A stretch of 64,000 nucleotides of DNA, from NCBI RefSeq assembly GCF_000447295.1, contig NZ_KE650771.1, forward strand, positions 6,312,295-6,376,294, written 5' to 3'. A program made the translations under genes and the position numbers. Source of the stretch: Fischerella sp. PCC 9431. GTDB taxonomy: Bacteria; Cyanobacteriota; Cyanobacteriia; Cyanobacteriales; Nostocaceae. The first letter of the stretch is position 1. Each line of letters begins with the position of its first letter. Below the pieces are notes generated by a model that was not told the origin of the DNA, made no database searches, and saw nothing but the letters and a program-made list of their open reading frames with translations. Positions 40,424-48,433 of this stretch are shown here, piece by piece.

Positions 40424-41572
40424 TCAAGAAATTAAATGTGCGGTTGTCTGTTGTTTAACTTTTCTTAAGAAATGGGCAAAGTTTGTACTACCTGTACCTT
40501 GTTTATGCTGGGGTGCCTGCTTGGTTATGTAATGGACCGCAATTTCCATATGCTGCTTTCTAAAATGCTCGATCGCCTGCACGCATTCGTTGTAATGTTG
40601 CCGCAACATCGGATAATTTTCTTGATTGTTGAGTACAAATTCTCGAATTGATGGTCCCATCTCCAACGCTTCAAGAAATCGGCGATGCGCTACGGGCATA
40701 TACACACGTATCTGCCGCAAATATGATTCGTGTTTTTCTCGGTCGTGTTTGATTCCTAAACCTGCATCCAAGGACTGGAGAAGCGAACTTTGTGCTGCAC
40801 TTCCTCCTACAAACATTTGTGGAGTATCGCTGACTCCCTGATAAATTACACCCGGTTCTTGCCAGCTGCCAACAAATGGACGTACACGATGATAAAAAAT
40901 GTATGGGTCACATTTGTTAGTTATTTCTTTAAATATCGCCTGCATTCTAGCAATAACCGCAACAATTTTTTGCAAATGCATACTCACTAGTGCAGTATTA
41001 TCGAGGTTGACAAATTTTTGTGCTTGTACAAGTGATATCAGAGCAGGCGCTCCTTTGGCTTCAATTACGATTGCTGTTGCGTAAAACCAATATTCATCAA
41101 TTCCGCCAAGGAAAAGCTGGAGTGGAGCAATATTATCTAATTCAATTGGTTGAGTTTTATCGATTCTTCTCCAGTTATCCAACACCATCGAACTGAACGC
41201 AACTATTGGCGGGCGATCAAGTATGTTTGCGAGCTTACACAACGGTATGGCCAGCGAATGTGGAATTACTGTTGCAGGTATCTCTCCACCCCATACATAT
41301 GCATTACCAAAGATTGACATGAGAAGAAATGCACGCTTGATTTGCCGTTCAGTTTCTAATTGGGAAATATCAGGAAATTGTACTTTATCAATTACATGTC
41401 TGTATTGACCTGTAATTAAAAGTGCAGACAAGTTTGTAGCAATATTTTCTATGATTTCAAATTGATCTGGTAATCTTTCAAGTGGATCTTCTTTCGGTAA
41501 AAAACCTCGTTCAAAATCTACTTGATAGGCTTCTAAATTATCAATTACTGGTTGTTTTAATTGTGAAAACAT
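40424..41572 (-). CDS. Indoleamine 2,3-dioxygenase homologue (heme)
   Basis: The 382-residue protein aligns end to end with animal/fungal IDO rather than with bacterial tryptophan 2,3-dioxygenase. Shared features are AYVWGGE, IPLCKLANILDRPPIVAFSS, the substrate-binding Phe226/Tyr227/Arg231 in FYHRVRPFVGSW, the FVGGSAAQSS loop, YMPVAHRRFL, and His341 in RKQHMEI as the likely proximal heme ligand. IDO cleaves the 2,3-bond of indoleamines to give N-formylkynurenine-type products. The enzyme is rare in bacteria. Paired with a halogenase and a formamidase-like gene it suggests a halo-kynurenine pathway. Confidence 0.9.
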   Translation of the reverse strand: MFSQLKQPVIDNLEAYQVDFERGFLPKEDPLERLPDQFEIIENIATNLSALLITGQYRHVIDKVQFPDISQLETERQIKRAFLLMSIFGNAYVWGGEIPATVIPHSLAIPLCKLANILDRPPIVAFSSMVLDNWRRIDKTQPIELDNIAPLQLFLGGIDEYWFYATAIVIEAKGAPALISLVQAQKFVNLDNTALVSMHLQKIVAVIARMQAIFKEITNKCDPYIFYHRVRPFVGSWQEPGVIYQGVSDTPQMFVGGSAAQSSLLQSLDAGLGIKHDREKHESYLRQIRVYMPVAHRRFLEALEMGPSIREFVLNNQENYPMLRQHYNECVQAIEHFRKQHMEIAVHYITKQAPQHKQGTGSTNFAHFLRKVKQQTTAHLIS

Positions 41573-41892
41573 TGTCTAGATTGACTGAAGTGTATTAGAA
41601 AATAGTGAACAAATTTCTTTGTAACACTTAGGTTTTGAACAGTTATTAATTATTTTTTATAACTGTTCAAAATTTCTTGTGTTTCATCACCAACCACAAT
41701 TTTGATAAATCTTAATTAGTCACTGGTTGAAGAAATATCATCCTAAACAAAACAGACAAACAGCATCATCTAGCTTCCTGAACATTCAGAAATTTCGGAA
41801 GTAACTCAAGTTCATGAAAAGCGAGACTTTGTTCGTAAGAAACAAAAATATGGCTATGGACAGCAGTGAATAAAAGCTCTCCATGTACTTTA

Positions 41893-42082
41893 GAGCTTAT
41901 TTATAAAGTAAATATTAAGTTAAGTAGGGGAGGCAAAAAGCGGCGTGGATGTTCCTCCCGCTTTATTGCCGTTGTGTTACGGCTATGCAAGGATTAGCCG
42001 CAGGACACCATCTTTCTCGGTGCGTTAAGCGTTGCTATAACGCACCCTACAATTTAAGGTTTACTTTATAAATCGTCTCTTA
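41893..42082. mobile_element. MITE-like element with terminal inverted repeats
   Basis: The 14-bp core ATTTATAAAGTAAA at 41899-41912 is repeated in inverted orientation at 42060-42073, with partial matches on both sides. Between them is a 9-bp hairpin GGTGCGTTA/TAACGCACC (42019-42046) and no coding capacity. The ~190-bp size fits a miniature inverted-repeat transposable element. The rest of 41573-42205 holds no gene. Confidence 0.7.
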
Positions 42083-42205
42083 ACCGCTTGTTTAGGAAAC
42101 CACAGTGCTAAAACATTTCAAAAGCTGTGGAGAATAATCTGTTGGGACAACTATCCTAAGTACAGATTGTACCAATCAAACCGTTATCATCTAATTTGAA
42201 TGCAA

Positions 42206-42919
42206 TCATGTAACATTTAGCTTGTGTGCAATTGGATGATTTTCCGCATACTTGACTAATTCATCCAAGAACTCTTCGACGATTGTGAAAATCTTTTCGA
42301 CAATATCAATTGCATGTATTGATTGCCTCTGGGAAAGTTGTATGCTTCTGAGGAAATCTTCCATATCTGTAGCTCCGATCGCATGACCCGTTTCAACATT
42401 AGAGTGCGAATCGCCAAAGAAGTAACATTTCTGATTAGTAATTTGTTGCAGTTCGCGTGCGACTTGCCTGGTATGAGTGAAGATTATGTGTGCGGTTGCC
42501 TCAATTGCTTCGATCGCAACAAGAACGATAGCTGGATCTGCGTTTGCAGTCATTGTTGCAATCTGGGTACAGGTGAGACGAATTTTTTGAGTTTCTTCTC
42601 CCCAAAGGAACTTCAAGGTATCGCTCAACGGCTGTGGTTGGTCAAATTCTAATGCCTGAAGGTCATGCAAAAACCAAACATAGTGTGTTGCTTCTTCATA
42701 GGTCTGCTTGTTGATAATTTCTTGAATCTCGCTATTTGTAGGCTCTTTTCGCAGAAAGTATTTATTCAAGTCTGCAAATGACATTGCTAGGGGAGCGTAG
42801 CAAGGAACCCAAGCCATTCGTTGCCGAGGATGTATATTTTTATCTTGCAGAAACTGAAAGAATTTTGCCTTGGTCAAATCTTTCTTCTTCGCGTCAATCC
42901 GCGCAAGTATTGCTTGCAT
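42206..42919 (-). CDS. Heme-oxygenase-like diiron oxidase (HDO) family protein
   Basis: This all-helical 237-residue protein has the HDO ligand pattern: Glu75/Glu76 and His79 or His85 in YEEATHYVWFLH, Glu140 (EAIEATAH), and His172-x3-Glu176-x2-His179 (HSNVETGH). Spacing of Glu140 to His172 is 32 residues, as in CADD-type members, with Glu replacing the usual Asp. HDOs cleave C-C bonds, hydroxylate nitrogens or make nitriles and alkenes from amino acids. The neighbouring IDO and halogenase suggest a Trp- or kynurenine-derived substrate; the reaction is not predictable. Separated from IDO by the MITE. Confidence 0.8.
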   Translation of the reverse strand: MQAILARIDAKKKDLTKAKFFQFLQDKNIHPRQRMAWVPCYAPLAMSFADLNKYFLRKEPTNSEIQEIINKQTYEEATHYVWFLHDLQALEFDQPQPLSDTLKFLWGEETQKIRLTCTQIATMTANADPAIVLVAIEAIEATAHIIFTHTRQVARELQQITNQKCYFFGDSHSNVETGHAIGATDMEDFLRSIQLSQRQSIHAIDIVEKIFTIVEEFLDELVKYAENHPIAHKLNVT

Positions 42920-43270
42920 TATTTTTAGTTGAGTTTGATTACTATTAGGTATTAAGTTTAGATACTTTGAGTACGCTAATTGCTCGCCGCATTTTTATAT
43001 ATCTTCCACCTACTCTTTGATATTTATCAAACATCTCTAAACAAAGAATATAAAAGCCTCATATAGTCAGGCTTGATATCCAATGTCTAAAGATGTCTAT
43101 TGAATAAGCTTTGAGACTTTTTGCGCTCATTTATCTAAGCAATGTTTAATTATTAAATTTTTATTAAAAAATAGTCTACCGTATTTTTACGTAATTAATT
43201 ATTGAGTTCTGCTCAAAAAATACTCTGTAAACTAGACAATTAAATAATATGTATATATATAAATTTTATG

Positions 43271-43323
43271 TTTGATATGTAAACAAAATAGACAATATGT
43301 CAAATTTATATTTGATATGTAAA
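43271..43323. promoter_or_regulatory. Two direct repeats TTTGATATGTAAA, 40 bp apart
   Basis: Copies at 43271-43283 and 43311-43323 lie in the 554-base divergent gap between the diiron oxidase and the formamidase-like gene. The spacing is close to four helical turns, as expected for a dimeric or paired regulator site. No regulator gene is nearby. The gap holds no other gene. Confidence 0.4.
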
Positions 43324-43473
43324 GAAAAGTAAGAAATTTGTTCTTATGAACCGTAGATCAAGAATTGCGTAACTACTAGCTAGCTGTACGTGCTTATCAC
43401 TATTTGCTTATTAACGAAGAAAGATTAAGATCTTAAAATAGAATTATTTCTAATTTTTCCAATTAGGTAGTCA

Positions 43474-44307
43474 ATGAAATTGAAGATTGTATTAAACTCT
43501 GGAACGTATTCTGTAGAAACACAAACCCCTATAGATATTTCCATTCCACTGCAATTTAATGCTACACATCCAGTTTTCTGGGACGCTCCACAGGCTAGTG
43601 CCAGCACTTATATAGTGGGAGAATTTATTGGTGATACCCGTAGAGGCGGTAGTACTAATGTGGAGGAATATCGCTTCATTCCCCATTGTCATGGTACGCA
43701 TACAGAATGCGTAGGGCATATTTCTAATCAAAGAATTTCCATACACAACGTATTGAAAGACGCTTTCATCCCATCTACTTTGATCACTGTAAAACCACAA
43801 CTGGCGTTGGAAATAGAAGATAGATATCTGCCATCTAAACAACCAGAAGATTGGATGATTTCTCAACAGACATTAATTGACAAGCTCAAGGGGGAAAACT
43901 CGGATTTTATCATGGGGCTAATTATACGAACATTACCCAATGATGAGTCTAAAAAATCACGGGATTATCAGAAACAACCCCCACCCTTTTTATCCTTAAA
44001 TAGTATAGACTATATTATCAGTCTAGGAGTAAAACATCTTCTAGTGGATATACCCTCTGTAGACCGACCTTATGATCAGGGTTACTTGGGTGTGCATCGG
44101 AAATTCTGGAATGTTTTACCAGGAGAACATAATATAGAATCCAATCAATGCTCTTTGAAAACCATATCGGAAATGGTATATGTATCGGATGAAATAGAGG
44201 ATGGACGCTACTTGTTGAATCTTCAAATACCAGCTTTTGTTGCAGACGCAGCTCCATGTCGTCCTTTACTCTACAAATTTATCAAAGCTGATTGTGCGTC
44301 GGATTAG
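43474..44307 (+). CDS. Cyclase-family protein (kynurenine formamidase-like)
   Basis: The 277-residue protein begins with a TYSVETQTPIDISIPL strand and has the metal-binding motif HCHGTHTECVGH (residues 71-82). This is a variant of the HxGTHxDxPxH of KynB-type formamidases in the PF04199 cyclase family. KynB hydrolyses N-formylkynurenine to kynurenine and formate, the step after IDO. It is divergent to the IDO/diiron oxidase genes. Because the Asp-Pro part of the motif is replaced by Glu-Cys-Val, the exact substrate may differ. Confidence 0.8.
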   Translation: MKLKIVLNSGTYSVETQTPIDISIPLQFNATHPVFWDAPQASASTYIVGEFIGDTRRGGSTNVEEYRFIPHCHGTHTECVGHISNQRISIHNVLKDAFIPSTLITVKPQLALEIEDRYLPSKQPEDWMISQQTLIDKLKGENSDFIMGLIIRTLPNDESKKSRDYQKQPPPFLSLNSIDYIISLGVKHLLVDIPSVDRPYDQGYLGVHRKFWNVLPGEHNIESNQCSLKTISEMVYVSDEIEDGRYLLNLQIPAFVADAAPCRPLLYKFIKADCASD

Positions 44308-44501
44308 ATATGAATGATTTTGAATGAATTGAATAAATTGTACATTTTCAGTTAAATATTTTAAATAGGGTCTGCTAAATAACTTTAAAACTCTTATCTT
44401 ATAAGCAATTCGCGGCTATTTTTGGAGAAAAAGTGCAAGAGAATCGGGATATAAGGCTTAAAATCCTTGCATTTCCAATTTATTGAAATCCAAAAAATTG
44501 C

Positions 44502-44530
44502 TGAGGGGTTGACAAAATAGCCCCCTCAGC
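44502..44530 (-). terminator. Intrinsic terminator of the GMC oxidoreductase operon
   Basis: GCTGAGGGG and CCCCTCAGC form a 9-bp stem. On the minus strand six T follow, about 50 bases after the GMC gene's stop. It may also stop the convergent formamidase-like transcript. Confidence 0.7.
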
Positions 44531-44578
44531 TTTAGCCCACATCAATAAAGTAGGAAGTGGCTGGCAACGGCTTGAGTA

Positions 44579-46135
44579 TTAAGCCATACGTTCAATTAAA
44601 TGTTCGCCTACCCGTAAAGCATTAGCAATAATTGTGAGGGTTGGATTAACAGCAGCACTGGAACGGAAGAAACTACCATCTACTACATACAAATTATCAA
44701 CGTCATGAGTACAGCAATTGATATCCAATACAGACGTTTTAGAATCTTCCCCAAAGCGACAAGTACCGCACTGATGCGCCACACCTTGCAGTGGTAGTTT
44801 TTTACGGAAATAGAAAGAGGCGGGAATAATCCTTTCACCACAACCAATTTTTTTCAATACCTGTGTCCAGCGATTGACAAGACGATTGTAGGCTTCGGTG
44901 TTGTTCTCAGTGTAATGCAATTGGATAGAATCACCTCTAAGAGTGACGCGATTATTGGAATCCGGCAAATCTTCCGCAGTCAACCACCAGTCTACTGAGT
45001 GAGTGGCGATCGCTTCAAAAGTATTTCTTTCCTTAAATGATAATCCTAAAACCGATGGAGACTCTTGAGCAATCATATCTGCATTCACTTTACCCAATAA
45101 CTGCACATGACCCATTGGATAATCAAAATCTGCATCACCCCAGTAAAAATCGTTGATTGCTAAAGTTTTTTGAAATGCTGTCAAATTGGATTTCAAACTC
45201 ACCCCAATCATCGCTCCATTCTGATGCTTCATTAAGTTTCGTCCCACCAGATCAGAACTATTGGCTAATCCATTAGGATGCTGCTCATTAGCAGAACGTA
45301 ACAATAAAGCAGCTGAATTAATTGCCCCACAAGCAATCACTACAATATCACTAGAAAAAAAATGAATTTCTCTATCAATTTCGACTTCTACACTAGTAAC
45401 TTCTCGCCCAGTATGACTAGTATGTAACCGTTTTACCTTAGCTTCAGTCATCAGCGTAACATTATCATATTGCTCGGCTGGACGCACACAGTTAACATCA
45501 GCATCGGCTTTTGCATCCACTAGACAAGGAAAACCATCACAAGTATTACAACGAATACAACTACTCAAACGCCGATTCACCTCATTTAACTTGATAGCAA
45601 GAGGCAGATAAAACGGATGATAACCTTCGTCTAATAAAGAGTCATGAATTTCTTGAATACGCGGTTCATGACGAATCGCAGGATAAGGATAATCTTCAGT
45701 TGCAACTGGTTCAGTCGGATCTAGACCCCGTTTACCATGAACTTCATACAGTTTTTCTGCTTGGGTGTAGTAAGGTTCAAAATCGCGGTACTTCAAAGGC
45801 CATTCGGGCGAAATACCACCTTTGTGAATCACCTGATTAAAATCTTGTTCTCGCCAACGAAACAGCGCTCCGCCATAAACTTTAGTGTTACCACCCACAA
45901 AGTAACCTGTACCGGGATGAATAGCTTGTCCTTTTTGGTCGTACCAAACTTCATTGGTATGATAACGGTCTTTCTGTACTACTTCCACGGTATCCCAGTT
46001 AGCTTTCTCACGAGCTAAAAAAGAACCACGTTCTAAAATCAGAATTTTCTTACCAGTGGAAGCAAGTTTATAAGCCAGCGTACCACCACCCGCCCCAGTA
46101 CCAATAATGATTAAATCGTAGTGTGCAGTAGTCAT
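44579..46135 (-). CDS. GMC-family FAD oxidoreductase
   Basis: The 518-residue flavoprotein has the Rossmann motif IIGTGAGGGTLAYKL with acid at ILERGS, the GMC signature GGNTKVYGGALFRW, a cysteine-rich SSCIRCNTCDGFPC segment, and the C-terminal catalytic area HQCGTCRFG ... VDGSFFRSSAAVNPTLTIIANALR. It resembles bacterial glucose-methanol-choline enzymes and cholesterol-oxidase-like dehydrogenases. The Cys-rich motif may bind an iron-sulfur cluster or disulfides. It is the last gene of an operon with a DoxX-like protein and NDH-2, suggesting electrons pass from the alcohol substrate to the quinone pool. Substrate unknown. Confidence 0.88.
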   Translation of the reverse strand: MTTAHYDLIIIGTGAGGGTLAYKLASTGKKILILERGSFLAREKANWDTVEVVQKDRYHTNEVWYDQKGQAIHPGTGYFVGGNTKVYGGALFRWREQDFNQVIHKGGISPEWPLKYRDFEPYYTQAEKLYEVHGKRGLDPTEPVATEDYPYPAIRHEPRIQEIHDSLLDEGYHPFYLPLAIKLNEVNRRLSSCIRCNTCDGFPCLVDAKADADVNCVRPAEQYDNVTLMTEAKVKRLHTSHTGREVTSVEVEIDREIHFFSSDIVVIACGAINSAALLLRSANEQHPNGLANSSDLVGRNLMKHQNGAMIGVSLKSNLTAFQKTLAINDFYWGDADFDYPMGHVQLLGKVNADMIAQESPSVLGLSFKERNTFEAIATHSVDWWLTAEDLPDSNNRVTLRGDSIQLHYTENNTEAYNRLVNRWTQVLKKIGCGERIIPASFYFRKKLPLQGVAHQCGTCRFGEDSKTSVLDINCCTHDVDNLYVVDGSFFRSSAAVNPTLTIIANALRVGEHLIERMA

Positions 46136-46178
46136 TGAAGCTTCTCCAAATATTGGGATTAGTCGTGAAGTACTCTTT

Positions 46179-46694
46179 TTACATATCGTCGTCAGAAACT
46201 GTAACAGTATAATTAGCCATTGCTTGACTACGACGACGGCTCATTTTCTGTTCGTAAGCATCGTAGGCAATACAGATCCAGATTAAAGATATGAAGAGGA
46301 TGTTTTTGTTAAAACTTTCTGCACCGTTGGGAAACAGGCTACCTGCGGGGATAATACCAAATGCCAGAATGATGCTAAATGTCATGATAATCAATAGTAA
46401 CCCTGTCCACCGCACCCAATAATTGAGGGTAAATAACGCACCGAGAACGATTTCTGCTAAAGGTAACAACCAAGCATAGGGAACGGCAATCAGCCAAGGT
46501 AGTGGCCCCACGCCTTCCCATCCTGGTGGAATTCCAGGGCCAATGATTTGCAGTTTTTGAGTTATTACCGTTTGATAAAAACCGTTAGGAACACTGAAAT
46601 TTAAGTAGTTGGCGATACCAGAGAGGAAGAAGAAAAAGCCAATGGTGATGCGATTAACGGTAACGGCTGTGCGGAGGTTGAGTAGGGATTTCAT
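46179..46694 (-). CDS. DoxX-like membrane protein
   Basis: The ~171-residue protein has four hydrophobic helices: ITIGFFFFLSGIANYL, WLLPLAEIVLGALFTL, WTGLLLIIMTFSIILAFG and ILFISLIWICIAY. This is the DoxX/DoxD-like pattern with the typical E-x-x-x-G in helix 2. The start MKSLLNLRT at 46694 has AGGAG five bases upstream and is preferred. Its neighbours are NDH-2 and a GMC oxidoreductase, consistent with a membrane quinone-linked redox role. Confidence 0.8.
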   Translation of the reverse strand: MKSLLNLRTAVTVNRITIGFFFFLSGIANYLNFSVPNGFYQTVITQKLQIIGPGIPPGWEGVGPLPWLIAVPYAWLLPLAEIVLGALFTLNYWVRWTGLLLIIMTFSIILAFGIIPAGSLFPNGAESFNKNILFISLIWICIAYDAYEQKMSRRRSQAMANYTVTVSDDDM

Positions 46695-46755
46695 GATTAC
46701 TCCTAAGCAATTCAAAATTCAAAATTTAAAAATTAAAACCACAGCGAGAAAAACT

Positions 46756-48171
46756 TTATCGAGAGGGGGGTGCAAGGTGATCGAGTAATGTGGGAACACC
46801 TGTCCAAATGAGGCTTCGTTGAAATTGCATCGGTTGGGCTGCCCGCCAAACAAGAGGGGTTGCTAAAATTAGGGCAGCTGCGGCAGTTGCTACTCCAGAC
46901 AACCACGGTGTTTGTCCTAACTGCATAGGGGTAACGGAACGATGACGCTGAAATAATTCGTCTGTTAACCACTCAGTGGTGATTTTGCGGTTATGGACAG
47001 AGTTTGGCAATAGTTGTAAATATGTTCCTTCCCGAATCAGATGTCCGGGTTGTCCTTTGATTTGCACTTTGTTGAACAGGTTAGCAACACCTTCGTTGAG
47101 TCCTAATTTCATCAAAGTACCGCGCATTTGGATTTGTACAGGAATAGTTGGTTTGCTTTGCTTGATGAGTTGAAGATTTTGCGCGATCGCAATTCCTTGT
47201 TGATAGGCTACTTGGGCTGTGGGTGGTTGGGGATGATCGCTAGCAGTAGCACAGTCTCCGGCTGCAAAGACTTCGGGAAAATCAGGAAGTTGCAATGTCG
47301 GTGTCACCAGTAACCGCCCTCGGTTTTGGGAAACAGGTAACTCCATCAACAAAGGATGAGGTGTAGTACCAGCAGTCCAAACGATCGTTCCTGCCTGTAA
47401 CATCTGTGTTTGGTCGTATCGCTGATACTCTACACCGTTAGATGTAATTTTAGTGACAGCCGCATCAAATAAAAAGTCTACGGGAATTACACGATTTTTC
47501 ATCGCACGCTGGGCGGTGCAGCGCAAATGGGTATTAACATCGCCTTTGAGGATTTCTCGACTGCGGTTGACTAGGACAATGCGAATTTCGCTACCATCAC
47601 CACCTAACTCGTCATACCAAATAGGCAGTAAATCGGCTAATGTACAAGCCAGTTCGATACCAGCCGGACCAGCACCAATGACCGCAACACTCAGCAGTAA
47701 GCGACGATGTTCTGAGTTTGGTGTTTGGATAGCTTGATGTAGCCTATGGCGTAAGTGTTTTCGTAGTGCGATCGCCTCTTCGCCGGAAGTAAACGGCATT
47801 GTATATTCTGTTGCACCCGCAGTATTAAAGTAAGTGGTTTTGCTACCCAGTGCTAATACCAAGTTGCTGTAGTCGAAAACCTGACCAGAGGCTGTATTAA
47901 CTCTGCGTTCATTTAAATTAATTGATTGCACTGTATCCTGTACAAAGCTGACCTTGCTACCGGCTAACAATTCTTTATAGCGAGGATACACTTGTTCACT
48001 GTGCAGTTCGCCGCTCAGTAGTTCATACAACAATGGTTTGAAACTAAAGCGATCGCGCTGTTCAATTAAAATAATCGGATGAGAGTAATTTTGCTGGCTT
48101 AAGTGCAAAGCTGTAAATAGTCCAGCAAAGCCACCACCCAGGATGACTGTAGGATGAGACACTTGCTGCAT
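46756..48171 (-). CDS. Type II NAD(P)H:quinone oxidoreductase
   Basis: This is a 471-residue single-chain NDH-2. FAD binding is shown by VILGGGFAGLFTALHL, NAD binding by VAVIGAGPAGIELACTLADLL, and further motifs are YSNLVLALGSKTTYF, TIVWTAGTTPHPL, and VFAAGDCA. A C-terminal hydrophobic segment (WLSGVATAAAALILATPLVW) likely anchors it to the membrane. Such enzymes regulate redox state of the plastoquinone pool in cyanobacteria. It is the first gene of the operon. Confidence 0.93.
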   Translation of the reverse strand: MQQVSHPTVILGGGFAGLFTALHLSQQNYSHPIILIEQRDRFSFKPLLYELLSGELHSEQVYPRYKELLAGSKVSFVQDTVQSINLNERRVNTASGQVFDYSNLVLALGSKTTYFNTAGATEYTMPFTSGEEAIALRKHLRHRLHQAIQTPNSEHRRLLLSVAVIGAGPAGIELACTLADLLPIWYDELGGDGSEIRIVLVNRSREILKGDVNTHLRCTAQRAMKNRVIPVDFLFDAAVTKITSNGVEYQRYDQTQMLQAGTIVWTAGTTPHPLLMELPVSQNRGRLLVTPTLQLPDFPEVFAAGDCATASDHPQPPTAQVAYQQGIAIAQNLQLIKQSKPTIPVQIQMRGTLMKLGLNEGVANLFNKVQIKGQPGHLIREGTYLQLLPNSVHNRKITTEWLTDELFQRHRSVTPMQLGQTPWLSGVATAAAALILATPLVWRAAQPMQFQRSLIWTGVPTLLDHLAPPSR

Positions 48172-48433
48172 AGATGTATAAGTTGCTTTAGTGAACTGTT
48201 CTTAGTATCGCGGTACTTAACAACTTATAACTGATGTCAGAATAAAACTTGGCTGAGAAATTCAAAGGAATTTACGACATATTTTTCACCACTTTCTCAG
48301 CAATAATTTAGATTAGCCTGAGTTCGGGATAAGCACAAACCTTGATTCTGTCGTTGGTTTTGAAAGCCTGAAACCCTTATTTTCTCGTTCCAGAGAGCAA
48401 AATTGAGTCCTGAACCCGAACTGAGGTTGAGTA

